The position numbers and the translations under genes were made by a program. From Eriocheir sinensis (Eukaryota > Arthropoda > Malacostraca > Decapoda > Varunidae): a DNA stretch of 64,000 nt. Each line of letters starts with the position of its first letter. The stretch's first letter is position 1. Location of the stretch: NCBI RefSeq assembly GCF_024679095.1, contig NC_066509.1, positions 22,279,479 to 22,343,478 of the forward strand, in the 5' to 3' direction. The notes under the pieces are model-generated. The model saw nothing but the letters and a program-made list of their open reading frames with translations. It was not told where the DNA came from and searched no databases. Below, piece after piece: positions 33,327-45,317 of the stretch.

Positions 33327-36085
33327 AGATAAGATTAATTTATTGTCACATTGAATACGAAATACTACATGAATTTTTTTTGGCATTGAACTCATCCATT
33401 CGCTAAAAATACATATTTTGCATTAAAGATACTAAAAACAGTACGTTATTCACAATATCATACCAGTTACTACTTTTATACACTTTACTAGGTTGTATTT
33501 ATTTACAGTTAAAGTCTTTAGATGGTTGTACAGTTTTATACTCTTTGGAACAAAAGTATTTTTAAACCTACTTGTGTGTTGCATAGAGTGCTAATCTCCT
33601 GCCTGATCTAAGAAAGGTATAGTGACAGACCTGTTTCATTACATTATTATTGTACAGTTCATCTAGTGGTACAGTTTTTGCTGGGAGTCTACTTGTGGTC
33701 TTTACAATCTTCTTCAGTTTATTCTTATCTTTACATATTATTTTTCCATGCCATAATGTAATTGTGAGGCACAGGATCGATTCTACTGCGGATTTGTTGA
33801 ATAGTGATAATATTGTTTGGTCAATGTGAATGTTTTCCAGTACTCTTAAAAATGAATACGCTGTTAACATTTCTTGTAGACTTGTTGTGTATTTGAGGAT
33901 CCTGCTAGTTTGTCATCAATCATTATGCCCAAGTACTTATATTCATGAACTCTTTCAACATGTTCATTAGCTATGACAATTGGGTTAGGTACATAATTAT
34001 TTACTCTAAAATCGATTATCATTTCTTCTGCTTTCTTTACGTTAAGGGTTAAGAAATTATTGTTACACCAATCAAAAAGTTATTTATTTGACTCAAAAAT
34101 TCCCCTGAATTATCATTTCTGATTTTACCTATAATTGCAGTATCGTCCGCATACTTTACAATCGAACAGCTGCAGAGGAAGTTGCTTTTACAGTTGTTTG
34201 TATAAAGGGTAAAAAGTAGCGGTGAAAGGGCACACCCTTGTGGAGCCCCGTATTTGTGTGTACAGTGTCAGAGTTAATATGTTTTATTTTGGTGTATTGA
34301 AGTCTTTGCGAAAGATAACTACAGATCCACAGTATTAGATTACTGTTGACATTCATCTCTAGTAATTTGTTTAAGTAAAGTATGTGGCTGAATTGTATTG
34401 AAAGCGCTAATAAAATCTATAAATAGAATTATAACCTGTGAATTTCGGGTTTCTAAATGTTCGTAAGTTTGGTGAAGTAAGGATAACCCAGCATCCTGAA
34501 CATTCATACCTTGACAATAAGCAAATTGCAAAATATCTTTCAAGGGATCTATGCTTGAACAAATGTACCTCTTCACAATGTCCTCCAAACATTTCACTAT
34601 AATTGATGTTAAGGCTACGGGTCAAAGATCATTAAATTCCCTCGGGTGGTTGTTTTTGGATACTGGAATAATCTCTGACATTTTCCACACATCCGGTACT
34701 GTACTCTGATCAAGTGAAGCCTGGAAAAGTTTACGCAGTGGATCAGCAAGCTGCTCGGCACAGGATTTTAGTAGTTTAGAACCAATTTTATTGGGTCCAC
34801 TTGCTTTTCCACATCGTATCATCGCGAGTTATAATTATTCGTTCTACATTGATACCCCTAACCATTGACAAAATATTTTCACATTCAGCATTAAAATCGT
34901 GTACATCAAACCTAGCATAAAAGGAGTTCAAATAATTTATATACTGTTGACTGATTGGTGGGTCTATTGATGACCTTTTCTTTTTAGAGCCACTCAGTAG
35001 TTTTGCCCCCGTCCAAGCATCTTTTGATTTATTTGACTTAAATAAGTTTTCAATTTAAACTTTATATGACTGTTTAGCATCTAGTATTTTCCTATTTAAT
35101 TGGCTTTGTATCACTTTCCTTTGCATGCGGTCACCATTTACAAAAGTTCTCTTTTTTTTCAATCAATAATGCTTTGACATCAGAATTTATCCAGGGTTTG
35201 TTATTTGGATAAATACTCATTTCCTTAGTTGAAACAATCATGTTGGTACAAAAGTTAGTATATGAATTTAAAACATCTACATTTACATCAACATCGTTGG
35301 ACTCATTATACAACACATCCCAGTCCGTACAATCAAAACAGCCTTCAAGACTCGCCATGTGCTCATTATTCCAATCCTGCACCTTAATTTTCTCGCACGG
35401 TTTACATTTCAGAGTTTGCTTATATGTGGAAGCCAAAAACACCATTTTGTTGTCAGATTTACCTAATTTAGGCTTTTGATAAGAACGATAACCGTTCTTT
35501 ACATTACAATACATTTTATCTAAGATATTATTATCTCTAGTGGGGCAAGTTACAGTTTGCTGATACAAAGGTACATTTGGTTAGAAATTACAGTGGTTAA
35601 AATTACCCAACACTACCATGATTCCTTCAGGATTTGCATTTGCATATATATTAACACAATTTAGTAATAATTCACTTGCTATTGCCTCAGTGGCATCAGT
35701 CGGGATGTATACAGTTATAATTAGTCACATTATTAAATTCACGTGGTAGGTAAAAAGGTCTACATGCTATTACTAAATATTCCAGGTCGTCACAACAAAA
35801 AGTACTCCATCTCTCATTTATGCACACCGCCACCCCTCCTCCTTTCTGTTTCACCACGTCCTTCCTGTCTCCCCTGACTTTCGAGAAACCATCAATATTT
35901 ACTGTTCCGTCTACATCCTTGTCTTGAAGCCAGGTTTCGGTTAATGCTATGACACTACTCTCTCGGTAGTCCCTTATATATTTACAATTTGCTGCTAATT
36001 CATCTATTTTATTTCAAATTGATTGTACATTACCGAAAGTTACTGTAGGCAGTGGTGTCCTTATACCCCGATTCCTCAATCTCTC
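33327..36085 (-). mobile_element. L2/CR1-group LINE inserted in the 68-bp minisatellite
   Basis: Reverse-strand order: endonuclease (KGGGVAVCINERWSTFCCDD near 35830), linker (CPTRDNNILDKMYCN, PWINSDVKALLIEKK), RT blocks (SGPNKIGSKLLKSCAEQLAD, LQFAYCQGMNVQDAG, LFIDFISAFNTIQPHTL, IVKYADD at ~34145) and C-terminal ILSLFNKSAVESILC. Multiple frame breaks occur. Both ends abut minisatellite units; about 8 bp of the unit are missing at the insertion and no target duplication is visible. Confidence 0.85.
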
Positions 36086-38388
36086 CCGCACTCCACCTCT
36101 CCACCTGGTTCTCTGTCTGGTGTTAGTGTGCTCCATCCTGCCCCTGCAAAGGTTCTAATTCCACCTCTCCACCTAATTCTCTGTCTGGTGTTAGTGTGCT
36201 CCATCCTGCCCCAGCAAATGTTATAATTCCAAATCTCCACATGGTTCTCTGGCTGGTGTTAGTGTGCTCCATCCTGCCCCAACAAAGCTTATAATTCCAC
36301 TTCTCCACCTGGTTCTCTGTTTGGTGTTAGTGTGCTCCATCCTGCCCCAACAAAGGTTCTAATTCCACCTCCACCTGATTCTCTGTCTGGTGTTAGTGTG
36401 CTCCATCCTGCCCGAACGAATATTCTAATTCCACCTCTTCACCTGGTTCTCAGTCAGGTGTTAGTGTGCTCCATCCTGCCCCAACAAAGGTTCTAATTCC
36501 ACCTCTTCACCTGATTCTCTGTCTGGTGTTAGTGTGCTCCATCCTGCCCCAACGAATATTCTAATTCCACCTCTCCACCTGGTTCTCAGTCAGGTGTTAG
36601 TGTGCTCCATCCTGCCCCTACAAAGGTTCTAATTCCACCTCTCCACCTAGTTCTCTGTCAAGTGTTAGTGTGCTAAACCCTGCCTCAACAAAGGTTCTAA
36701 TTCCACCTCTCCACCTGGTTTTCTGTCTGGTGTTAGTTTGCTCCATCCTGCCCCGGTAAAGGTTTAAATTCCACCTCTCCATCTGGTTCTCTGTCTGGTG
36801 TAAGTGTGCTCAATCCTGCCCCGGCAAGGGTTATAATTCCATATCTCCACCTGGTTCTCTGTCTGGTGTTAGTGTGCTCCATCCTGCCCCAACAAAGGTT
36901 ATAATTCCACCTCTCCACCTGGTTCTTTGTCTGGTGTTAGTGTGCTCCATCCTGCCCCGGCAAAGGTTATAATTCCATTTGTCCACCTGGTTCTCTGTCC
37001 GGTGTAAGTGTGCTCCATCCTGCCCCGGCAAAGGTTATAATTCCACCTCTCCACCTGGTTCACTGCCTGGTGTTAGTGTGCTCCATCCTGCCCCAACAAA
37101 CGTTATAATTCCACCTCTCCACCTGGTTCTTTGTCTGGTGTTAATGTGTTCCATCCTGCCCCGGCAAAGGTTATAATTCCATCTTTCCACCTGGTTCTCT
37201 GTCTGGTGTTAGTGTGCTCCATCCTGCCCCGGCAAAGATTATAATTCCACCTCTCCACCTGGTTCTCTGTCTGGTGTTAGTGTGCTCCATCCTGCCCCGG
37301 CAAAGGTTATAATTCCACCTCTCCACCTGGTTCTCTGTCTGGTGTTAGTGTGCTCCATCCTGCCCTGGCAAAGGTTATAATTCCATTTCTCCACCTGGTT
37401 CTCTGTCTGATGTTAGTGTGCTCAATCCTGCCCCGGCAAAGGTTATAATTCCACTTCTCCACTTGGTTCTCTGTCTGGTGTTAGTGTGCTCCATCCTCCC
37501 CCAACTAAAGTTATAATTCTATCTCTCCACTTGGTTCTCTGTCTGGTGTTAATGTGTTCCATCCTGCCCCGGCAAAGGTTCTAATTCCACCTCTCCACCT
37601 AGTTCTGTCTGGTGTTAGTGTGCTCCATCCTGCCCCAGCAATGGTTATAATTCCACCTTTCCACTTGGCTCTGTATCTAGTGTTAGTGTGCTCCATCCCG
37701 CCCCAGCAAAGGTTCTAATTCCACCTCTCCACCTGGTTCTGTCTGGTGTTAGTGTGCTCCATCCTGCCCCAGCAAAGGTTATAATTCCACCTCACCACCT
37801 GGTTCTCTGTCAGGTGTCAATGTGCTCCATCCCGCCCCAGCAAAGGTTCTAATTCCACATCTCCACCTGGTTCTCTGTCTGGTGTTAGTGTGCTCCATCC
37901 TGCCCCAACAAAGGTTATAATTCCACCTCACCACCTGGTTCTCTGTCTGGTGTTAATGTGCTCCATCCTGCCCCAACAAAGGTTATAGTTCCACCTCTCC
38001 ACCTGGTTCTCTGTCTGGTGTTGGTGTGCTCTATCCTGCCCCAGCAAAGGTTATAATTCCACCTCTCCAATTGGTTCACTGTCTGGTGTTAGTGTGCTCC
38101 ATCCTGCCCCAACAAAGGTTCTAATTCAACGTCTCCAATTGGTTCTCTGTCTGGTGTTAGTGTGCTCCATCCTGCCCCAACAAAGGTTCTAATTCAACCT
38201 CTCCACTTGGTTCTCTGTCTGGTGTTAGTGTGCTCCATCCTGCCCCAGCAAAGGTTATAATTCCACCTCTCCTCCTTCTCCTCCGTCTGGTGTTAGTGGA
38301 CTCCATTCTGCCGCAGCAAAGGTTCGAATTACACATCTCCACCTGGTTCTCTGTCTGGTGTTAGTGTGCTCCACCCTGCCCTAGCAAA
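36086..38388 (+). repeat. 68-bp minisatellite, block 2 (~34 units)
   Basis: Same unit and orientation as block 1. Its interruption at 38389 is a SINE with a CAAAG target duplication. Short open frames in every frame are by-products. Confidence 0.95.
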
Positions 38389-38625
38389 GTGTAGTGCGGC
38401 GACGGCCTGATGAACGAGCCTCCCATAACCCACTTAGCCAGTGGGGTACCTCTTTGGCCGACTCGGTAAGGAGTGGCTCTCCCGTCACGCTGGTCGCGGT
38501 TCAATCCCAGGCAGCCGGGGAATACCCTCACTCTTGATTAATTTATCGTGTTATTTCGATACACGCAGAGGCCGTGTTGAAATAGGAAGGATTTAGAAAA
38601 GAAGCTCGTCGGGGCATTACACAAA
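38389..38625 (+). mobile_element. tRNA-derived SINE, family 1, copy in minisatellite
   Basis: A tRNA-like head has an A-box-like TGGCCGACTCGG (~38456) and B-box GGTTCAATCCC (38498-38508). The body contains TTGATTAATTTATCGTG and ends near CGGGGCATTACA. It is flanked by CAAAG on both sides, matching a duplicated piece of the minisatellite unit. A second copy lies inverted at 48380-48573. Confidence 0.8.
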
Positions 38626-39462
38626 GGATCTAATTCCATCTCTCCACCTGGTTCACTGTCTGGTGTTAGTGTGCTCCATCCTTCCCCAACAAAGGTTATA
38701 ATTCCACCTCTCCACCTGGTTCTCTGTCTGGTGTTAGTGTGCTCCATCCTGCCCCAGCAGAGGTTATAATTCCACCTCTCCACCTGGTTCTCTGTCTGGT
38801 GTTAGTGTGCTCCATCCTGCCCCGGCAAAGGTTATAATTCCATCTCTCCACCTGGTTCTCTGTCTGGTGTTGGTGTGCTCCATCCTGCCCCGGCAAAGGT
38901 TATAATTCCACCTCTCCACCTGGTTCTCTGTCTGGTGTTAATGTGCTCCATCCTGCTCCGGCAAAAGTTATAATTCCACCTCTCCACCTGGTTCTATGTC
39001 TGGTGTTAATATGCTCTATCCTGACCTAACAAAAGTTATAATTCCAACTCTCCACCTGGTTCTCTGTCTGATGTTGGTGTGCTCTATCCTGCCCCAGCAA
39101 AGGTTGTAATTCCACCTCTCCACTTGGTTCTCTGTCTGGTGTTAGTGTGCTCCATCCTGCCCTAGCAAAGGTTCTAATTCAACCTCTCCACTTGGTTCTC
39201 TGTCTGGTGTTAGTGTGCTCCACCCTGCCCCAACAAAGGTTCTAATTCCACCTCTCCACCTGGTTCACTGTCTTGTGTTAGTGTGCTCCATCCTGCCCCA
39301 GCAAAGGTTATAATTCCACCTCTCCACCTGGTTCTCTGTCTGGTGTTAGTGTGCTCCATCCTGCCTCAGCAAAGGTTATAATTCCACTTCTCCACCTGGT
39401 TCTCTGTCTGGTGTTAGTGTGCTCCATCCTGCCCCGTCAAAGGATCTAATCCACCTCTTCAC
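38626..39462 (+). repeat. 68-bp minisatellite, block 3 (~12 units)
   Basis: Continuation of block 2 beyond the SINE, ending at the inversion point near 39462 (CCACCTCTTCACC then CAGGTGGAGAGGTGG). Confidence 0.95.
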
Positions 39463-40030
39463 CAGCAGGTGGAGAGGTGGAATTATAACCTTTGCTGGGG
39501 CAGGATGGAGCACACTACACCAGACCGCTAACCAGTTGGAGAGGTGGAATTTTAACCTTTACCAGGGCAGGATGGAGCACACTAACACCAGACAGAAAAC
39601 CAGGTGGAGAAGTGGAATTATAACTTTTGCTGGGGCAGGATGGAGCACACAAACACCAGACATAGAACCAGGTGGAGAGGTGGAATTTGAATCTTTGCTG
39701 GGGAGGATGGAGTACACTAACACCAGACAGAGAACCAGGTGGACAAGTGGAATTATGGCTTTTGCTGGGGCAGGATGGAGCACACTAACACCAGACAGAT
39801 AACTAAGTGGAAAGGTGGAATTAGAACCTCTGCTGGGGCAGGATGGAGCACACTGACATCAGACAGAGAACCAGGTGGAGAGGTGGAATTAGAACCTTTG
39901 CTGGGGCAGGATGGAGCACACTAACACCAGACAGAGAACCAGGTGGAGAGGTGGAATTATAACCTTTGCTAGGGCAGGATGGAGCACACTAACACCAGAC
40001 AGAGAACCAGGTGGAGAGGTGGAATCATAG
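39463..40030 (-). repeat. 68-bp minisatellite, inverted block (~8 units)
   Basis: The same unit in reverse complement (GGTGGAGAGGTGGAATTATA, CCTTTGCTGGGGCAGGATGG, AGCACACTAACACCAGACAG). With block 3 it forms a large inverted arrangement able to fold back on itself. Confidence 0.95.
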
Positions 40031-40083
40031 CATTAGCCTGAACAGGGAGGAGTATACTAACATAACAGGAGAGTTAGAGCATC

Positions 40084-40360
40084 CTAGGAAAGGCCATAAT
40101 ACTGTAGTGGGCTGTTGATGGTTAACCTGTCCGCTGCGATTGACCGGGATTCGTCCTTCTCTGGTAGCCTGGTAACATATACTCCCAGGTCTTTCTCTGG
40201 CCCTGTGATGGATAGTGGAGTGTTTCCCATGTGGTATTGGTGTGCTGGATATCCCCTCCCAAGGTGCAGCACTTTACATTTTTCTTCATTGAATTATAGC
40301 AGACACTGTTCCACTCCTGTAGCTTGGTGAGGTCTTCTGGTAGGAAATTCACAGTCAAGG
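40084..40360 (-). mobile_element. CR1-group LINE RT fragment A
   Basis: The reverse strand reads FLPEDLTKLQEWNSVC, then in other frames HLGRGYPAHQYHMGNTPLS and PEKDLGVYVTRLPEK. This is the block just after the RT catalytic site. Related fragments occur at 44890-45115 and 53840-54075. Confidence 0.8.
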
Positions 40361-40729
40361 GTTAAACATTGTTATATAATGCCTTTTTTTTTGCATGGGA
40401 TGTGCATTAGTACTGTATAACCCTGATGTGAAATTTGTCATGCGTGAGAGGAATGAAAAGTTGTCATGTTTGGTTGTTGTTCAGCAGTACAGTGATCAGG
40501 ATCCTCCAGCAGACCAAGCACTGGGGTGCTGGAGTGTATCTTTTTCTTTTTTTACAAGTCTTTGCCGAACTGAAGGGCTTGCTCAACAGTTATTTAGCAA
40601 GACTGAATTAGTTTCCATTCTTGTTTCCAGTGTATTCATGGACACATAAAGAGGTGAAGCTTGTGGTTGTTGCAGCGCCTTTTTCTTGTTTCCACGAACA
40701 CTGTTTTCAACTTTCTTCTGCAGAGACTT
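40361..40729. other. Unassigned spacer
   Basis: No repeat, element or bounded open frame that I can support. Confidence 0.5.
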
Positions 40730-40850
40730 CCAGCGCTGGTCCTGGCCGCTGCAAGCCTTGTTGGGTCAGTGTGTGGGAAGTCACGAAGGTGGAGTTTGAG
40801 GCGGTCGGCCTCAACCACGAGGGTGCGCATGGAGTCATTGCCATGTTCCG
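40636..40850 (-). other. Possible exon or relic, coiled-coil-like reading
   Basis: The reverse strand reads HGNDSMRTLVVEADRLKLHL then RDFPHTDPTRLAAAR, and in a second frame DQRWKSLQKKVENSVRGNKK. The two pieces resemble parts of a spectrin-type helical repeat joined by a frameshift, but this is a weak inference. On the forward strand an acceptor-like TTTCTTCTGCAG at 40711-40722 precedes WEVTKVEFEAVGLNHEGAHG and a stop. Strand and identity are unresolved. Confidence 0.3.
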
Positions 40851-41129
40851 TTGATGACCTCTTGATTGATTCATGTTGGTTGATGTCTCGCTGTGATATT
40901 GCAGTAAATATTTAGTTGTATCATTTTTCATCACTGTGCATGATCTGGATATTCCCAAAGTGTTCTTGAAGTGTACTGATTGAATGTTTTGACAAGAATA
41001 TGAAAATTCACTCTTAGTTAGTAAGAAACTGTGTATGCGAGGTATTTGTTTCCATGTTATCATTTTTTATTCTGATTATTTCCTCACTCTCAGGCTGTTT
41101 GAGCGGCAGGCTCGCCTTGAGCCTTCCAG

Positions 41130-41309
41130 GGAGTGCTGGGCGGCCTGGTGCCCCGGCTGAAGGCAAGCGGCCACCCTGAGACACCCAAAGACTGGATGAC
41201 ACAAGATCCTTTGCTGGTACTGGTGGCTGAGGGCTGTGCAGTGGTATGGGCACAGGCTCAGAGCGCCCAGGTGGACCAAGGCTCTGATACTGGTGAATGT
41301 TGCTGCTGA
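41130..41309 (+). CDS. Candidate host terminal exon
   Basis: Preceded by an acceptor-like GAGCCTTCCAG. The reading is GVLGGLVPRLKASGHPETPK, DWMTQDPLLVLVAEGCAVVW, AQAQSAQVDQGSDTGECCC and a stop. GC-rich compared with the flanks. An alternative acceptor at TTTCCTCACTCTCAG (41088) gives a different, shorter reading. I do not recognise the protein. Confidence 0.35.
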   Translation, partial: GVLGGLVPRLKASGHPETPKDWMTQDPLLVLVAEGCAVVWAQAQSAQVDQGSDTGECCC

Positions 41310-41820
41310 TAGATTACTGATAAGGGAACAGGCAGGGAATATAAACAAATCGGTCAATTTACCGTTTCACCCAACCAACGATTTTCTGTTGTGGTTCATG
41401 TTTTTCTGGTGATAGATTTAGTGAATTGCACGATTTTGTACCTCATTTCCGTCGCAAATGTCTGCTTTTCGAGTTATGCCTCTTTTCAAGTTATGCCTAT
41501 CCCTTGCCCTAAACGATCTTGGGGACCTGTGGGAACACGGGGTTTTTGGGTGGGGGAGCATAAAATCGACTAATGCGCATTTCAAATGAGGTCGAGAAAT
41601 CAACAGAATCACATTAGAACACCAGTGTAAAGGCATAGCCTACATTGTTTTGAATGAGCGGCGGAGGCGGCCATCTTGATGTAAGCAGTGTTGCCAGCGA
41701 TCCGCTCTTGCTCTTGCTCTTGCTGTACAGGTGACCCGTTGGAGAGTCAGGCCTTCGTATCGGCACACCCTGTAAAAATAAAACAACACAAGCAGTATCC
41801 ATTACAAATCTTCCAATTCC

Positions 41821-42500
41821 CTATTTCTTGCACACCACATCTTCTATAATTCTATCATTTGCTTCATCACTCAGTCCCAGCAGCAGCAGCATCCATTCCC
41901 TCTCTGTCCTTGCAATCCTCCCATTCACATCCCAGCCCATCTCACTCAGTGCCACCCTCATCATCTCCGTCCTTTCTCCCCGGTACCTCCCACACACCAG
42001 TATCACATGCACGACAGTTTCATCCACACCCCTGTCACACATCTGACACACTTTGCTGCGGGACTCAGACCACCTGTAGTTTCTTGCATTCACATTCATA
42101 CACTGCGCTCGAGCTTGGAAGAGAAGATCACCACCCAGGCTTCCATCATACCAGCTGACACACTGCGGGGCTTCCTTTTCCCTGTACCATTCCAAAGTAG
42201 TCTTTCGCTCCATCACATGCTTCCACCTCCTCAGACCGTCACCTTTCACTGCACTGTCTATCTCTTTCTTCCACTTTCTCACATTCCATTCTAGACCCTC
42301 ACTATTTCTGTCAGTCACCTTCCATTCAAAGAAACGCCTCCCTTCCTCTCTGCTCACCCACCTGACTCGCATACCACTGTCACCAACCATTCTCATGCAG
42401 TTTTTAATCCATTTGCTCTCATGCACACTCCACAAGTAGACCTTCCGTGCCAATCTTGCGTCATCCATTCGTTCCAGTCTGACTTTGTATCTAAGGGTAG
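41821..42500 (-). mobile_element. LINE C-terminal fragment inside the 41352 element
   Basis: An open frame of ~225 codons. It contains RLARKVYLWSVHESKWIKNC, DGLRRWKHVMERKTTLEWYR, GSLGGDLLFQARAQCMNVNA and a zinc-knuckle-like CQMCDRGVDETVVHVILVCG. This matches the C-terminal part seen downstream of the RT in decapod LINEs (family knowledge). No RT core is present. Confidence 0.7.
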
Positions 42501-43189
42501 CCTTCCTAAATCTTTCCCTAAAGGGTGAGCAGTGTTGCCAACGATCCGCTATAGGTGAGCAGTGTTGCCAACGATTTGCTACATTTAGCAAAGATGGATG
42601 CGGCCACTGGCAGGTGGGCAGTATTGCCAACGAAGTGCTTCATATCACAAGGGGGAGTTTTTCTGGGAAAATCGTTATTGAAATACCTTGGCCGAAGATT
42701 TCTAACTTTCCTAGATGGGATAGGCATAACTTGAAAAGAGGCATAACACGAAAAGTAGACATTTGCGACGGAAATGAGGTACAAAATCATTCAATTCACT
42801 ACATGTATCACCAGAAAAAGATAAAGAACACGAGAAAATCGTTGCTTTCGCCAAGTTCAGGAAATGAAAACCACAACAACGCATTACCTTACTGGCCATA
42901 TGTTGATGTTTTTGTGGCGCTACTGCTGCTGCTGCCTCTCCTCCCTATAAATACAGGGAAGTTTACAGTTTGGGCACCGTACTTTTAAAGGAAGGACACC
43001 ATGACTTCGTCGTCCGGATTAAATTGATTAATAAATTCCCAGTAGTTGTCCGTACAACCAGCACACACCGTGGCCATCTTTAAACTGACTGGCAAACACT
43101 ATCTTACTGCTCGAATGGACCGCAGTTTCGAAACACCAAACACGGTATTTCTTTACAACTGCTTCCCCGCTCCGTCCCACGCTACAGCG

Positions 43190-43745
43190 AATGTCGAATA
43201 TATTTGAACTACTCCAACCCAACTTTACATAACCTAACCTCTAACTGAGGGGGGGGGGGGTGAAGCTCCCCTCGACCCCCTTTTAACCAAGGGAGGCTCT
43301 TGGAGGACCCGTAAGAATTCGAGGGGTTCTGGTGGGGGAGCATATTTAAATTATTCCAATCGAACTTTACGACCTAGCTAACGGAGGAGGGCTTCGCCCC
43401 CCTCGACCCCCCTCCTAACCAAGGGGAGCTCCGCCCACCCTGGACCCCCCCTCACCCGGTGTGGTCTGGTGGGTGAGCGCTCATATTTAAATTATTCCAA
43501 CCGAACTTTACGACCTAGCTAACTGAGGGGGGCTTCGACCCCCTCGACCCCCTCTCCCCCCGGTGTGGTCTGGTGGGGGAGCATATTTAAATTATTCCAA
43601 CCGAACTTTATGATCTTGGGGGACCACTGAGAATTCGGAGGGTCCTGGTGGGTGAGCATATTTAAATTATTCCAGCCGAACCTTGCGACCTAATTATCTA
43701 ACGTGGCCCCCTTCGACCCATCTCTTAACCAAGGCCCAACCCCCC
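43190..43745. repeat. GC-rich tandem repeat, ~120-165 bp period
   Basis: Four to five diverged units, each with CATATTTAAATTATTCCAAC, CGAACTTTACGACCTAGCTA and a G/C-rich CTTCGACCCCCTCGACCCCC stretch. Unit length varies because a CCAAGGGGAGCTC segment is present in only some units. Confidence 0.8.
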
Positions 43746-44479
43746 CCCTCCCCCCTTTCAAACGATACATAATCCCTTACCATTACTGGACGGAATATAT
43801 ATTGCTACCGCCGGCTAGTCTTGTGAACCCTTTTTATAGGAGCAGTGATTCGCGTTATTTTTGAAATGATTGTTTCCCTCTTTTTTTTTTTTGCTTCTGA
43901 GCTGTTTCCTTTGTTGTAAAAAACGAAATGGCAATGCTCCTCACCGCTAAATCCGCTAAATGTAGCGAGTCGTTGGCAACACTGCTCACTTACCTATGCT
44001 CGCTTATGCAGCGAATCGTTGGCAACATTGTTCACCCCTAGCGGATCGTTGGCAACACTGCTTTCCTTCTAATGGCCGCCTGCACCGCTCTCATGAAAAC
44101 AAATGTAGGCTATGCCTTTTCACTGGTGTTCTAATGTGATTCTGTTGATTTCTCGACCTCATTTGAAATGCCCATTAGTCGATTTTATGCTCCCCCACCC
44201 AAAAAACCCGTGTTCCCACAGGTCCTCAAGATCGTTTAGGGCAGGGGATAGGCATAACTTGAAAAGAGGCATAACTCGAAAAGTAGACATTTGCGACGGA
44301 AATGAGGTACAAAATCGTGCAATTCACTAAATCTATCACCAGAAAAACATGAACCATGTCAGAAAATCGTTGGTTGGGTGAAACGGTAAATTGTCCAACA
44401 AATCAGACATGAAAGTGTTAAGTGTGGCCAGTGTCGCCTTCTCTTATTTTTAATGTTTCCAAGGTTGCCACCTGCCTGG

Positions 44480-44640
44480 GAGCAGACTCACAGAGGCCAG
44501 CGCAGGGCAGCAGGACAGCTCCCTCAGCAGTGATGAGGAGTCTCTCCATGAAGGCTGTCCCTCAAGGCACAGCAGCAGGCCACCGTCCCCCTTTTCATTG
44601 GGAGCACCGAGCGTATCCCGAGGAACATTTCAATGTCCAG
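44480..44640 (+). CDS. Candidate host exon, Ser/Pro-rich
   Basis: Strong donor CAATGTCCAG followed by gtgaga at 44641. The reading is LTEASAGQQDSSLSSDEESL, then HEGCPSRHSSRPPSPFSLGA and PSVSRGTFQCP, ending in phase 1. The acceptor is not certain (several AG sites between 44463 and 44510). It looks like a disordered segment of a nuclear or cytosolic protein; the family is unknown. Confidence 0.5.
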
Positions 44641-44889
44641 GTGAGAAGCCTTGAGCTTTTGGGGAAATTATCCTTGGGAAATCTTATGATCTAAAGCAGT
44701 GGTTCCCAACCTTTTTTTCAGGCGACCCCAATCATGCACCTCTAAACATGACCGCGACACCACCAGTTTAGTTGTTTGTGTTTGTGTTATTATAACATAA
44801 TGTGTTATTGTGTTATCATAACATAATAACACTATCTTTAATATTTTGAGGTCTTGGCGACCCCAGGAAAAGCGCTTGGCGACCCCAGG

Positions 44890-45115
44890 GTTGGGAAAGG
44901 GGGATATAAAGCATATTTAACCTGTCCACTATGATGGGCACGGATTTGGCTTCACTGGTACCATGAAAACATGTACTCCCAGGTCTTTCTCTGCCCCTGT
45001 GGTGGATAGTGAAGTGTTTCCCATGTGGTATTGGTGTGCAGGATTTTACATTTTTCTTCATTGAATTGTTTTGTTCCACTCCTGTAGCTTGATGAGGTCT
45101 TCTGATACAAAATCT
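44890..45115 (-). mobile_element. CR1-group LINE RT fragment B
   Basis: The reverse strand contains DLIKLQEW, NPAHQYHMGNT and AEKDLGVHVF across frame breaks, homologous to fragment A at 40084-40360. Confidence 0.7.
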
Positions 45116-45317
45116 GCAGTCAAGGGGTTAAAGATGTATATTTTTAATCAAAACTGTTATTGAAAATCCTCTTGCATTCTCAAAAAAGCAAAGTCAGCTC
45201 AAGATTTTCTCCAACAGACTCTGTTGTAAGTTCCAGTTCTTGTTAGTGACAGCTGGTGAGAGGCAACACTTGGGCAGGAGGTGAAGCTTGGGGTGATGAT
45301 GATGATGATTGTTGCAG

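Larger units (their letters stand above)
41352..44396. mobile_element. Non-autonomous DNA transposon, ~350-bp inverted repeats, 8-bp target duplication
   Basis: A 3045-bp element. Left GGTCAATTTACCGTTTCACC and right (reverse complement) GGACAATTTACCGTTTCACC begin inverted repeats extending about 350 bp. AACAAATC flanks both ends (41344-41351, 44397-44404). Subterminal AGCAGTGTTGCCAACGATCC motifs recur at about 41686, 42529, 42556 and 42611, and inverted near 43967, 44010 and 44040. There is no transposase ORF; an old LINE fragment, a third copy of the terminal segment (42715-42850) and a GC-rich tandem repeat lie inside. The 8-bp duplication suggests hAT-, P- or KDZ-like elements; I cannot choose. 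Confidence 0.8.

Noticed and set aside
38440..38525. Possible functional tRNA genes at SINE heads (also 51580-51650, 63900-64000)
   Set aside because: A- and B-box-like motifs exist but cloverleaf pairing is poor and each is fused to a SINE body.
32510..39462. CRISPR-like regular repeats
   Set aside because: Units are contiguous 68-bp minisatellite copies without unique spacers, in a eukaryotic context.
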